NCBI GenBank assembly: GCA_016648135.1
Contig: JADDOH010023703.1
Location: 62,001 to 126,000 of the forward strand
DNA: 64,000 bases
From: Agrypnia vestita
Lineage: Eukaryota > Arthropoda > Insecta > Trichoptera > Phryganeidae
Direction of reading: 5' to 3'
The notes below the pieces were generated by a model. That model did no database searches, had not been told where the DNA came from, and worked only from the letters and a program-made list of their open reading frames with translations. The stretch's first letter is position 1, and each line of letters opens with the position of its first letter. The translations under genes and the position numbers were made by a program. Of this stretch, positions 21,533-32,999 are shown piece after piece.

Positions 21533-22370
21533 TTCTATCGTGGTACTAATGTTGCACAGACAGCACGCAATATCAACAATGTTTATGGACCAGGTATTTC
21601 AAATGAACGCACTGTTAGTTTTTGGTTTGATCGCTTCCGTTCTGGAAATTTTGACTTCAACAACAAGCCCCGTGGAAGACCGAAGACTACCGTTGATACT
21701 GCCGAATTGAAAGCTATAAATGAAAGCAGATTCATCTCAAATCATGTCAGAATTAACTACAGCCTTCAACATCAGTGACAAATGATTCATTTTCGTCAAA
21801 TTGGGAAAATAAAGAAGCTCGCAAAGTGGGTACCGTGTGAGCTCACTGGGAGAAAACAGCGACTCGCATCAAGGCTTACCTTAATTTGTTGAGTCGGCAC
21901 ATAAATGAGGAAATTCTGAATCTAAAATTGTTACTTGTGATGAAAAGTGGATCCTGTATGATAATCGGAAATGTTTTTCGCAATGGTCGGATCCAGGGGA
22001 GGCAGCCAAAAAATGTCCCAAACGCAAATTGAGTATGGTGGACCTGTGCCGGCATAATTCATTACAGCTTCTTGAGATCTAACGCATCAATTTCTGCAGA
22101 ATTATACTGTCAAAAATTGAAAAAGATGATGGACAACCTCGCTATGAAACATTTTCAATTGAGACTTGTCAATTATTCTAGTCCACTACTTCTCCACGGC
22201 AATGCTCGTCCACACATTTCGCAACGGACCGCCTTAAAATCACAGGACTCTCAGTCCAATTTTTTCGGAATTTGGATAACTTTTTACGAGGAAAAAATTT
22301 CAACTACGATGGGGCGGCGAAAAATGCTTTTAAGGAATTCATTGATTCCTGTCCCCAGGATTCCTGTATA
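21533..22370 (+). pseudogene. Cecropia-type mariner transposase, truncated and decayed
   Basis: The same family as the copy at 38376-39657. It starts at HEFYRGTN, so about a dozen N-terminal residues and the left inverted repeat are missing. Recognisable blocks: RTVSFWFDRFRSGNF and NKPRGRPKT in one frame, then VTCDEKWILYDN near 21935, LLHGNARPH near 22190 and a C-terminal FKEFIDSCP block. There are several frameshifts. The second catalytic aspartate is changed to glycine (GGC at 22198-22200, where the intact copy has LLHDNARPH). It lies in Fgop2 intron 2 on the same strand. No right inverted repeat is visible. Confidence 0.88.
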
Positions 22371-23121
22371 GTGCGGTTCACCGTAGTACAAGCAAAAAAA
22401 TTCTATCCGCAACTCTTCTAAATACCTATGACTGGTATTGATGGATTCCTTGTGACGTCTTGAATACGAGTCTGTCGATCGTAGAGTGCCAAAGTGGTGG
22501 AAGAGGGAGGGGGGAGCAATCAAAGATGGCGGATGACTACCTTCGTTTTAACGCTTTATCTCGATAAATACTGGATGAATTTCTCTGTTTTTAATTTTAT
22601 TTGAACAGTAATAATATTGTCCATGTTTCTTTTATAGATATTTATTATGTTAAAGTAATAGTTCAAAAGTTATCTTGTAAAACCTAAAAAATTTACAAAA
22701 GTTTAAAAATATTTCGAAGGATTACTCTAAAAGTAGCCAGTTTTTGTGAATAAAAGTTATATAAAATATGGAAAAAATAATTCAGCTATTCAAAAAAGTA
22801 TGTATCGTTACTCTAAGCGCGTGCCGTGCGCTATGGCTGTAGAAAAACGTTTCGAAGAATTATTTGAAAACCACTCAAAAACAACTAAAAAGAATTAAAA
22901 TACTTTGACATAAACTATAAACACATACTGGTAGCCTTATTCCAAAATAAAATAATACAAGATGTTGGGTTAAAATATAACTAGGTATATTATTGAATAG
23001 CTGTTGGTTGCATTCGTACAAAAAGTGATTTTAAGTTACAATGACAAATTCAGAATCACGAATTCCTACCAAACAAACCATAGCATTAAATATTTTTTAG
23101 GCTCAACATTATAATCGTATT
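22371..23121. other. Intron 2 of Fgop2, unclassified
   Basis: AT-rich sequence with no recognisable gene, repeat boundary or terminal repeat. Confidence 0.5.
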
Positions 23122-24115
23122 ATGCGTGCTCTAAAAATTACTCTCGATGCCTTGTGGCGTGTTTTAATTCCCAAGGCAAAGGTATTTAAGGACAAAACAG
23201 AAAATTGCTCTGCTCTTCTAAATAAACTTCTTGAGTTTATGAAATTCCTGAACGATTACTTCCAAGCGAGTTTGGAAGTGTTAGCAAGGTGGCAATTGAT
23301 TGAATCCAAAATGGATGTCATTTTTGAATTGTTAAATGACTGTCATAAACAAAGCAAATTGGAATCCATGTAAATGTACTAGAGAACTTACATCGAGTAA
23401 GCTCGTATAATACTTAAATTTGTTTGGGCAGAGAGATAGGGAGAATACATGTTGATGAAGTTACACAATTGTTGCCCTGGTTCCTCATCTCGATCGCACG
23501 AATTATGCTCAATGGGGTTCTATTTAAGGGCAACTTTGTGACAAAGGACAACATTGACAAATTATCGCCAAAAACTCGGAGTGGTACAGCTAAAACACAG
23601 AAACATGTTCCTGTACATGAGATTGTAAAGTACCTTGGACAGGAAAAAACTCTCTGCTTGCCTACCACGCTATCACAGGTTATGACACCACCAGTGATTT
23701 TCCTGGATTTACGAAAATCACAAGTTGGCAGGGATTATTAGAGAATGCCTTTAGAAACCTTTGACTGTAATGCGTACCTCACGGAAAATGCAATGAAGTG
23801 TGCCGAAAAAATTGTTATCGCAAGTACAGCCGTAAGAGATAGAGGATATTTACCATCTCAGGGCGGCTGTGTTCTCAAATATAAACAGTCTTGATTAATT
23901 ACCCCCATCAAAGAAGCGTTGATGCATCACTTTCGCAGAGCCAATTATCAGACTTATATATGGAAGACAGCGGATAAGCCTTTACAAGCCATATGCCCTC
24001 ACCAGAAACCTGTGGTTGAATTTTAAAAGGGAACAGTTTGGTGCTATTGACTAATCTCCAACTACCTGTATACACAAATTTGGAACTGATTGCCTGTCAG
24101 TGTAAAACCGTAACC
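23122..24115 (+). pseudogene. Decayed repeat-family protein with a HALTGCDTTS-like motif
   Basis: Three frames together preserve an ordered series of blocks: KHVPVHEIVKYLGQEK (23604-23650), then YHAITGYDTTSDF (23661-23700), RRANYQTYIWKTADKP (23935-23980) and LELIACQCK (24079-24105). I recall the same order (VHDI...LG, HALTGCDTTS, RAHYQ..IWK, L..L..C.CK..C) from uncharacterised multi-copy proteins of hydra, arthropods and fish, often linked to a PIN/FEN1-like nuclease domain. The biochemical role is unknown to me. There are at least three frameshifts and stops. The upstream frame at 23122-23370 may belong to it but has no motif I know. Confidence 0.5.
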
Positions 24116-24146
24116 GTAGATGCCGAATCGCTAGATGTAGTTGGGC

Positions 24147-24378
24147 GTTTCAGAAAGGACGAGAGGACTTAAATTGACTCAGAACTTCCAAGAGAATATC
24201 AAGGTCTTTTGGAAGGAAGTTAAAAAGTCTCGAAGTGGCGCAAAAAGAGGTAACGTGAATGCTATAATGTCTAAGATTGAAAATATGCTTAGGAATGAAA
24301 ATGAAATAAAAGATAGATGGAAGGAATTTTTTGAAGAAATATATGAGAGCAATGGGAATGTGAGTGAGGATTACTTGT
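24147..24378 (+). pseudogene. RTE-like LINE fragment, linker before RT
   Basis: Encodes NIKVFWKEVKKSRSGAKRG and ENEIKDRWKEFFEEIYESN, the segment between endonuclease and reverse transcriptase. It matches the copy at 39836-40320 (ENIKFFWKEVKKSRCG, DGIKDRWMNYFQETYDS) clearly. Both ends are truncated. Confidence 0.8.
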
Positions 24379-24728
24379 AACTCTGGGAATTCCTTATATT
24401 CCTCATAATCGGGATTCCTTATATTCCTCATAACTCTTGACAAAAATTTTAACTATGTCAGATGAAGTGAAGTATGAAGTTACAAATATTTCATGTGGGC
24501 CGCCAAAAAATAATTTCTTTATTAATTTCTCAGGCGCGCCCATGACAATTTACATACATAAAAGTATGTGAAACAGATAGATATTCACATAAAGAATACA
24601 ATACAAAAGGTTTCAGATTGATCCGACTGCTGTAGCGGTCGTAATTTAACTTTGAATAAAAATGACCCTTATTGACATTGGATCAGAACCGGATCTGCCG
24701 CCGCTCGTATGGAGCGCGCGCTCAAAAG

Positions 24729-24744
24729 GGCCCTTTTCAGGGCC
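24729..24744 (+). promoter_or_regulatory. Histone-type 3' stem-loop match 1
   Basis: GGCCCT-TTTC-AGGGCC is a perfect 6-bp stem with a 4-base loop, preceded by CTCAAAA and followed by ATCA. It fits the metazoan histone mRNA 3' end consensus (GGYYYT-THTH-ARRRCC with an A-rich 5' flank). Upstream GCTCGTATGGAGCGCGCGCT faintly resembles an H3 C-terminus, but no histone reading frame is present. Confidence 0.5.
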
Positions 24745-25748
24745 ATCAATCTTGTAGTTTTTAAATGCATTTTGTGCTTTTCAAATCAGTAAATTTCTAT
24801 GAAATTTCAATAAATTTAATTTCAAAGATGTCTTAGCACAAATATTATTTCCGTTATTTAATTTATTTATAGCGAAAACCCGGTCTTTGTCAACACAAAG
24901 CCGGTTTTCGGTGGCTGTCGTGCGCGCTCCTCTATCAGTGATAAGTCTTTCCATCTGGCCTAATAAATACTCTTGTCAGTATTTATTCATTCCCACCCTT
25001 TTTTTTTATTCTCCGAGACCTTACGAGATCGAGCTTTGCGGACTGTCGGAACACTCGCTCCTGCTCACTGCTCCTTCCGTCTACTCAGTCTCCGTCCTCG
25101 GGCACACATGTTGAAATAATAAAATATTTCCACTGACCGAAACGTCAAGTCCCGTATGGACATTTTGCCGATTCCACTATCAGCGTCCGTATGAGCTGCG
25201 CTCTGAAAGCGATTTATATTTCGAGAATATGAATTTATCAATATGGACGTCTTCCATCCGGTACTGATAGCCAACCCCACGTTGGCACCGGGTATCGGTA
25301 TACCATCACTCGGATCGAGTCCGTTTGGAAATATTAAACAATATTTCCCCTTTTCTGACTCTAGGCCATTCAATCAGTCGCACTCGGCTACCATTATCTT
25401 TGATGTCTGAGCGTTCCCCGAGCCATCGCTACAGCGCGATTCATTCTCTTTAATAAAATAAACATGTGACAGTAATTCATAAATATTACTTCATACATGT
25501 CAGTATTTAAATTTCACAATAATATTTCGTAATATTATTATAAAAAATGTCACAACCCTTTTATTTTATTCATATAAATTTGTTTACAAAATTTTTCAAC
25601 ATATTTGCACCATCTTTTGGTGCCTCGGGGCGGTGATGCGCACTGGCGCTGCGGCCCGGTCGTCTGCATTCAGGATGACGTTACAGGTCCCGCTTTGCAC
25701 GGCGACCGCAGCAAGCCATAGAGCTCGCTCTCACCATCTTCCGTGAAA

Positions 25749-25764
25749 GGCCCTTTTCAGGGCT
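25749..25764 (+). promoter_or_regulatory. Histone-type 3' stem-loop match 2
   Basis: GGCCCT-TTTC-AGGGCT has the same stem and loop as the match at 24729, with a terminal G-T pair, and is preceded by GTGAAA. No histone frame is open upstream. Confidence 0.45.
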
Positions 25765-25959
25765 GCCTGTAATTCTGTCCGTTACATAGTATGCCTCGTA
25801 CATCAGAATTTTTACAGTCTTCAGTGTGATTTTGTGTATTTTGTGGATTAGGCTGGTCAGTTTAGTCATAGAGTCAATTACTTTGTCTATTTGAATGGTC
25901 CATTTGGGGTGTCTGTCTATGATGAGTCCTAAGTATTAAGTATTTTCTAGTTTAGAGAG

Positions 25960-26197
25960 TATTTCGTTGTGTATTTTTATGTCCATTTTGTGCTTTTTCC
26001 GTTTGGCCTCGAAAGTTTATGTAGTTACATTTTTGAGCATTTAAGGTTAGAACATTTATTTTTGTCCATTCAGTTAATATTTCTACGTCTTTGTTGATTA
26101 GTCTTGTGGTTTCTATGTCATTATTGTTTTCATAAAATATTCCAAGGTCGTCTGCACAGAGTATTATTTTGCCTCTGATATTTAACTGCTCCAGGTC

Positions 26198-26241
<44 letters not shown>

Positions 26242-26300
26242 TATATATAATATAGAGTAATGGTCCTAGGATTGATCCTTGTGGGACACCATACCTTACA
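25960..26300 (-). pseudogene. Non-LTR reverse transcriptase fragment split by a TA microsatellite
   Basis: On the - strand: YGVPQGSILGPLLYIIYI, then a run of Tyr-Ile from the TA repeat, then YNDLEQL, ADDLGIFYENNNDIE and LTLNAQKCNYINF. These are the RT blocks PQGS.LGPLL, the catalytic (here C)ADD box and the LN..KC block of jockey/CR1-type LINEs. The catalytic first position reads LCADD instead of YADD/FADD. The repeat expansion kept the frame open. Flanking parts of the element are missing. Confidence 0.8.
26199..26237. repeat. TA microsatellite within RT coding sequence
   Basis: A run of about 19 TA units, followed by degenerate TATATATAATATA, lies between the PQGS and ADD blocks of the reverse transcriptase remnant. 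A separate AAT/ATA trinucleotide run is at 26331-26353. Confidence 0.9.
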
Positions 26301-26856
26301 TTCATATAAGTACTTGTATCTTAATGTCTTAATAATAATAATAATAATAATAATTTCTCAGAATTCGCAAACAATCCATTGGAGACAGGCCACACTTTTA
26401 AAAAAGAAAATGTCATTTTACCTGCAAATACTAGAGGCCTTAGGTTAGATAATTTATAAAAATTATAAATCAAAAATTCCATGAACACCAAATCTAATAT
26501 AATTAACAATTAATTAAATTTAACGAATTATCCATTATTTAATATATTTTCCATTTCAATGTCTCACTGTCAAACTCCATCTTTCTCCTTCACCACAAAT
26601 GAGGCCACACCCCCACCTAACTCTTGACTCTCTCGGATAAAATTTATGGAAGTTGTGATTTTGCATCCGTCCTGACAAAGCTAAAGTATCTATATCCGTA
26701 GATGTTTAAAAACAATCAGTATAGTTTTTACAAAATTTGTTAGTTTTCTCAAATTAATAATTATGTACAACCACAAAGTTGACGCCATAAATATCAAAAA
26801 TAGAATATTATTTGTTTACAAATGTTTTCTGTTGCTTAAAATTCTCTTTTGTCTAG

Positions 26857-26982
26857 GTTATAAGACAACAGGCTGAAAAGATAAATGAAATGGCCTCCGT
26901 GATGCACCGAGCTGCGTACATAGATGACGAGAGTGCACCTAAAGAAGAAGAATTGCTCTCTCAGCTCGTCATAGAGAACAAG
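26857..26982 (+). CDS. Fgop2: FGFR1OP2/SIKE family protein, coding exon 3
   Basis: It encodes residues 128-169, beginning VIRQQAEKINEMASVMHRAA and ending LLSQLVIENK. It corresponds to the second coiled coil of the family (ITEMAAVMRKAIEID...L..ENK in human FGFR1OP2). The acceptor is TTTGTCTAG|GTT and the donor AAG|GTTATT; both ends are phase 0 and 42 codons long. The acidic loop YIDDESAPKEEE takes the place of the vertebrate IDEQQGCKEQE. It sits 16 kb from exon 2 because the intron has collected transposons. Confidence 0.93.
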
Positions 26983-27217
26983 GTTATTTTTCTTACATTT
27001 CACTATCATAAAACATGTTCAAAAGTAATTTTGATTTAATTACATAATATGATTATTATTAAAGATTGAATGTACGAATAAATATGTAATGTTTTTCGAC
27101 CTTAATATGTAAGAATGTACATTGCGATATACATGTATTCATCTGTCGTTATCAAATAACTAATGAATTGAAAACTTAAACTAACTTATTTAATGGATTA
27201 TGACAACCGATGAAGTT

Positions 27218-27330
27218 CAATAAAACCTCATTAATTTGAAATTCAGGGGACTGACAAAAAATTAATTAAATCTCTGCAAAGCTTCGCTAATTTAAAATTA
27301 ATTTTTGAATGGTGAAAGCGCGCCGACAGT
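27218..27330. repeat. pogo-like element, left-end fragment
   Basis: CAATAAAACCTCATTAATTT followed by GAAATTCAGGGGACTG matches the left end of the element at 53074 (CTGTAAAGCCTCGTTAATTT, GAAATTGAAGGGACCC). It is preceded by TT, not TA. It lies in the short intron between Fgop2 exons 3 and 4. Confidence 0.65.
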
Positions 27331-27457
27331 TTGACCCCCTCAGATTGTAATGATCAAACAATAATAAGTGTATATCTAACTCTGATTTTAAAGAAGTATT
27401 TCCGATTAAAGACATTTTCTCCGAACTCCAGAGGTTATATTATGTTAATTTTTTCAG

Positions 27458-27580
27458 GGTCTTAGAGAAATGTTAGGACTGTCACGAAAGTATGGGTCAA
27501 ACGGAACATTGTTGAATTCTGTTACACCCACGCAAGATAAGGATGTGCAGACTGAAGCAGTGACTGGTTCTAATACGTGA
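27458..27580 (+). CDS. Fgop2: FGFR1OP2/SIKE family protein, terminal coding exon
   Basis: It encodes residues 170-209 and the stop TGA. The opening GLREMLGLSRKYGSN directly continues the exon 3 ENK to give ENKGLREML, the hallmark C-terminal block of the family (ENKGLREIL). The serine/threonine-rich tail is variable in the family. The acceptor is TTTTTTCAG|GGT. The 3' UTR follows; the first clear AATAAA I see is at 28387. The exon is bracketed by opposite ends of a pogo-like repeat family (27218 and 29641). Confidence 0.93.
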   Translation, partial: GLREMLGLSRKYGSNGTLLNSVTPTQDKDVQTEAVTGSNT

Positions 27581-28392
27581 CGTAAACACAACTCGCCTAG
27601 CTCATGTCAACTGTAATACCTGGAAAAAGCCTGTTTGAGTGTTTTTTGGTTTTGTATAGTTTTACATCTTCATATATTATACAATTTTGGCGCTGTATTT
27701 TCGCCATTATAATGCAGAGCATACTAGCATTAGATTGAACCGGTCTTACCTATCAATACAGGTAACATTAGTTAATTATTGTTACTGACACAATAAGTAA
27801 AGTATATTTAATTAGATTAATCACTTTAACATGCATAATAATTGTCTAGTTAAATAGAAAATTCTTCAATAATTTTAAAATATTGATTTGAAAAGAGTGT
27901 AAAATATATTATTTTAGTTAGTGCATTACTTTTAAATTAGAGGTTTTAACTAAATACATATATACTAGTGATGGTCAAAAATGTTAATTTAACCAGTTAT
28001 ATAATAACCATTATTTGAGAGATGTATTTGGTTCTTTCACAATTTGATTCCATCAGTACACTAGGCAAAAGTTAAATTCCAGTTACCATCATCAATACAA
28101 TCAGATACATATCTCAAATAACTCTTGTTGTGTAACCGCTCAAAATAATGTTTTTGACCAACATTGATACATACATGCCTTACAAAATGATTCCGTTGGA
28201 TTTTCATCCAATATCTCATATATCTCAATGTATCATGCAGCTTGGGCAGTTCAATGTAATTGTACTGTCATGTGATTATTTGTATATTCATTTTCACTAT
28301 TGTTACTGTACAATAATTTTTTTAATGCTTATTATTAAATATCCTTTAGAATATATTTTCTCATCTTTTAGCATAGGATTAGTTTTAATAAA
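27581..28392 (+). other. Probable Fgop2 3' UTR
   Basis: AT-rich sequence after the Fgop2 stop, with no other gene. A canonical AATAAA at 28387-28392 is a reasonable polyadenylation signal; other variants occur further down. The UTR length is inferred. Confidence 0.4.
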
Positions 28393-29019
28393 TTATTATG
28401 TGCGTCCTTTTTATGAATCTATTCATGCACACAACATTTTATGCTTCTGCTTTTTTTTTTTAATACTGCAACACAGTTCACAGTTTTCAGGGCTGACCCT
28501 TTTGAACAAGATTAACTCAATAACAAACAAATTGAAAACTCAATAACACTTTTCTAAATCGGACTTGAAAGATTTAGTGAAGAACAAATAATATGTGCAT
28601 TTAAAACCTTTAAAATACCATAGTAAAATGATATCATTTTTTTATTTAATATTCCCAGATGTACAGGGAAGTATTATATATATTCAGAAATCATATAAAC
28701 ATTGGAAAAGATGTGTCTAGCTTCTGTATGTATAAATACAATATTGCATGTGTAGGTATATTATAGCAAATTATAATGAGAGTTTGTTTCCAGCACCTAA
28801 TTAATAATTTTTTTTGTATTTTTTGTTTAGAATCTTGTGTGTTGTATTTTCTGGGCTATTCTGACTTGTGTCGCCTGTCCTGTGCCGTCAGTGACTGATA
28901 ATGGACCCTGCAATAAGATCCGGCTAGAGAGCAGGTGCGTGCAGTGAGAACATTGAAGCATGACATTTACGTAAACATATGTTGGAGAAAAAATATCAAA
29001 ATTAAATATTTATGTGACA

Positions 29020-29641
29020 GAATATTGTCAAATATTAAAATCTGAATGATATGGTGATTATTATTATTAACACAAACACAATTATTAGGAAAAAAATCGA
29101 ACTAAAGACAAATTGAAAAACAATTTAAAACGCGTTTAGGTGTGAGGATTAGCGTAAACGCCGCAAAATAAACTCCGCGCATATCAAGACAGCCAACTGG
29201 AGAAAGCATACACAGGATTCCACAATTTTAGGGATCGCAAAGAATCGTAAATCTCATGAAACGCCATTCATTTTGTGAAAAATGTTTGTTTTCATATTTT
29301 AAGAAATCCTTTCAAAAACGCAATGTTTATTATGCTAATACAAGGATCGCGACATTTCAAAGTACCCGATATTGACATACTTGTTGTTCTCACTTGCGAA
29401 AAAACTCAAAATATTTTTTAAATTTCTTAAAATTAAAAAAAAAAATTGAATTACGTGAACAAAAATGTATTGGTTTATGGCGCAAGGGGCTAAAAAATAT
29501 TTCGAATTACGAATTACCGGGGTTTTCGAATTATCGGGGTTAATTTACCTAAAATTCACAATTTGGGACTTGCAAGTTTTAAAAATTTCGTATTATGGCG
29601 AATTTCGAATTATCGGGGTTCGAATTAACGGGGTTTTAATG
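29020..29641. repeat. pogo-like element, right-end fragment
   Basis: Interior sequence AATTTAAAACGCGTTTAGGT with GAGGATTAGCG matches 53610-53650. The end CGAATTATCGGGGTTCGAAT through GGGGTTTTAATG, followed by TA, matches the right ends at 44723 and 54130. No left end adjoins it. Confidence 0.75.
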
Positions 29642-29649
29642 TATTATGA

Positions 29650-30600
29650 AATATATCTTTTATTTCATTTTTTTTCAAAATGTATGCTTAGAAAAAAGTC
29701 ATGCTTCAATGTTCTTACTGCACGCCCCTGCTAGAGATGTCAGAGACTCGGCAGAAATAGCCTAGAAAACCCTACACAGAAGACAGTTGAACTAGTTCTA
29801 CAACATCTAGTAATTTTAAAATAAAATAGTAATTTTACAATATCCATTCTTTTTTCGAAATTATCTGGAGTGGTCACAAATTAGTTATAAAAAAACTGTA
29901 TTTTGTTATTTCTTGTGTTTCCTTTTAAAACATTTTATTATTTGTGTTTAATATTTTTGCTTGCATCAATTTATTTAAATAAGTCACCATCTTTGACTAT
30001 TTGGATTAATAAATGTTCCAATTGTAAAGAAATAATTTCCTGCTAATAATATCTCTTCATGTATTTTTCTTCATATTTATTGTCAATTTGATAATCCACC
30101 GTGGCCTTATCAATGAGATGATCTACTGTTTATCTAGTGTCTGTTTTTGTAGTGAAATTCAGAAACATAATCTAATCGCACAAAGTTATAAATTTTTGGA
30201 TTTTGTTGACATAGTTTGAGTAATATATTGTCATAATTATTTTTTGTGTCATTGTAGTCAGTTCTAGCTCACAAACCCTGATCTTGTTTATTACATGCGG
30301 TTTGAATAATTAATTTATGAATAAAAATCTATTCAATAGTATTTTTTTAAGCAGTAAAAAAATATGGTAATTATATTTATTAGATAAGTCACACTGAGCT
30401 TCAAAAAAAGAACAGACTACAAAACCTAAGAATTTTTGAACATTTGATAATTTTTACACTGATTTAAACATTCAAAATTTTCCAACCAGCCAAGGTGAAC
30501 AAATATTTAAAAGCAGCAAAGATAGAATTTGATGTATGTGATGGAAAGTGCACGGGCCTATTTGTACCTTTCTTCAAGCCCTAATATATAATATGGTCTA
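29650..30600. other. AT-rich intergenic sequence
   Basis: No gene, RNA or repeat boundary that I can support. Confidence 0.5.
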
Positions 30601-30603
30601 TAG

Positions 30604-31035
30604 CAGCGTTTCCTAACCTTTTTCAGCCATGGAACCCTAGGAAATCAAGCACAATTTTCAAGGACCCCCCTTAATAAAAAGTAATAATAAATTTCGGACC
30701 ATTTATTTTAGTACTACAAATATAAAAAATTACTTATAAAAATATGTTAATAATTAATGTTCAACAGTAACACCAGCATTCACATTCATTAACGGTTATT
30801 TAATGTGAAGGTTGGTATTGCTTTTTTGCAACTAAATTAGTGGTATTCGGGTTGATGTTACTACTAAGTTGTAATCTCAAATTGGATTCCACTTGTAATC
30901 TGTTCCTGTATTTGTTTTAATATATACAAGAGCGTAGCGATTACGAGTCTTTTGTTGGCATTTATTTATTATTGTTAAATGGTCCAGAGATGAGATTGCA
31001 GACCCCCAGGGGTCCGCGGGCCACATATTAAGAAG
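30604..31035. mobile_element. hAT-like non-autonomous remnant
   Basis: It starts CAGCGTTTCCTAACCTTTTT, then CAGCCATGGAACCCTAGGAA. Towards the right it reads CAGACCCCCAGGGGTCCGCG with GGCCACATATTAAGAAGGTC. Paired CAG(C/T)GTTTCC...ACC ends with an internal 'wrong side of the account' GGGGTCCGCGG block are typical of widespread hAT MITEs. The right terminus is decayed and no 8-bp duplication is visible. Confidence 0.45.
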
Positions 31036-32997
31036 GTCAATAGTATTTTTTTAAGGCTGGACATTCACTTTAGATGTTTAAAATTCGGGGTATTTCGTGA
31101 TTTGATTGTGCTCTTTCAAGACGAATGTGACAGATCTGATCTGAATGTAATATTCACAAGTGGAAAATTACGTATACGGAAGGACATTTACGGAAACAGC
31201 CGATTGACTGAAAATGTCAAAATGCTAATGTATCATTTGAGTCAAATTCTTATTATTTTCTGTCTAGAATTAAAAAAAAAACATTAATATTTCTGCAATT
31301 CTTTTTAACCTTCTGAACACTATTTTCAGCCCTGAGTTTCCAGTACCCACATGTGGCACGTTTTTTTAATACTCAAATATGCATTAAGTCATGGACATAG
31401 TCCACTTACATGCGATTTTACCCAAGATAGACATAAAAGGTTATTTATTTGAAACCTTATCCACAGTAATAAAAGCTCAAAGGATGTTTATTAATGAATA
31501 AACAAAAACCATTAGTCGCTTGATGTTTTAGACCACTGCAAATAGGCAAAACTGGAAAGAATAATCACTTGTAAACTTAAACAAATGGATTGTTTATGGG
31601 AAGTACACTCGCACCATACATATAACAGTCTCAATGATAATATTGTTTTTATACGCTAATAATTTTTCAGTACCTGGGTCATATTTCTTTGAAACTGTGG
31701 TATATTTTAAAACATGGTTGTAAACACAAAGATACATCGCATTCCTTACATAAGTATCTCTTTAGCTGCATTTTTTAATTTTCTTAAATATATAGAACAC
31801 AGACGTTGTCCTGTCTGAAAAATATGCACGCCTATGCCGCCAGGTGGTGCGGAAATGTGTTCGTATTATGCAGAATATGACTTTTTAAACTTTTAGAAAC
31901 GTGATATCTCAGAAATGGTGATTCTTATAAAAAAAGCATAAGAATAATTATTATAGATAATTATATGATCCACAATTTATGTCTGATCTATTTTTATGAT
32001 AAAACTTACCATTTACCAGAAAAATAAAAATAAAATGATAATTTCGATCTTTGGTCATGAATAAAAAAATTTGCAGTTGTAGGATTGGTGTGGATTTTTG
32101 AAATTTTATTTCTGATAGTATACCCAAGATCTGTACCAATTTTCAGCTCTATGCGAATTATTGTAAATTGAAATGTCTTTTTTGACCGAACTATTAGCGC
32201 CTGGTTATATATTTCCGGCGAAAAAACGATATTGGGATCTTGATCAGCGATCCGAATGCGATGCAGAATGTCGTTACTCATGAAATCTTTATATTTTCCC
32301 CAGAGAACAGAAGCTTGCAAATGAAAACATGTCAAATAATAATATGGAAAATAATTGGCGAATTTGATGAGGAGAGGAACTCAGTACTGCATCTGCAAGT
32401 GCGAGATCCCAATGGTTGTCAGCTTCCAGCAAATGCAATTCACGAAACGCATGGTGTTGTACAAAATACTATTGACTGTTCGCAAATATTGGAAGGACGT
32501 CGGTCCAGGAACGTTAACCAACAACAAATGCTAGAAGAAGCATTCGCGTTGCTTTGGATGGACTGAGTATAATCGGCCTAATAAGTATTTCCCATAAATA
32601 TGCCGTCATATCCTTGGACTGAAAAGCCTCCCTTTTGTAAGTCCCACTTTTTTTACTGTTTGTTCCACGTGAAAAATCGTGGCACATCAGTATATTTCCT
32701 CTGAAGACGTGGCATTGTTATATAAGTAACTTATATTTGAATTTTATGGATTATTAATAAAATATATTCAATATTCACGCAATTGTGATACATGGAATAT
32801 CGAAACACAGCGTTAACACAGTTATTACACAACATTGTATTTTTTAAAACATATATTATTTTTATTTCTTTTAGAAAATTCGAATCATTTCTTTTTTAAA
32901 TCATTTTAAATAATATTTTCACTGTTTATGTTATCTCTGGTTACGCCCTGTAAAAATAACATGCCGTTGCTTAGAAGTTGATCAACAAATTTTCATA
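31036..32997. other. Intergenic, no gene supported
   Basis: Mostly AT-rich. A 108-codon open frame at 32240-32566 (ending QQQMLEEAFALLWMD) is better balanced in base composition than its surroundings and might be a transposon C-terminus, but I do not recognise it and it has no start context or splice signals. Confidence 0.4.
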
Positions 32998-32999
32998 TA

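Noticed and set aside
28148..28546. 132-codon + strand frame after Fgop2
   Set aside because: Phe/Ile/Tyr-rich translation of AT-rich 3' UTR sequence; no conserved motif.
32006..32335. 109-codon - strand frame (MTCFHLQASVLWGKYKDFMS start)
   Set aside because: Overlaps another open frame on the + strand, is AT-biased and shows no domain.
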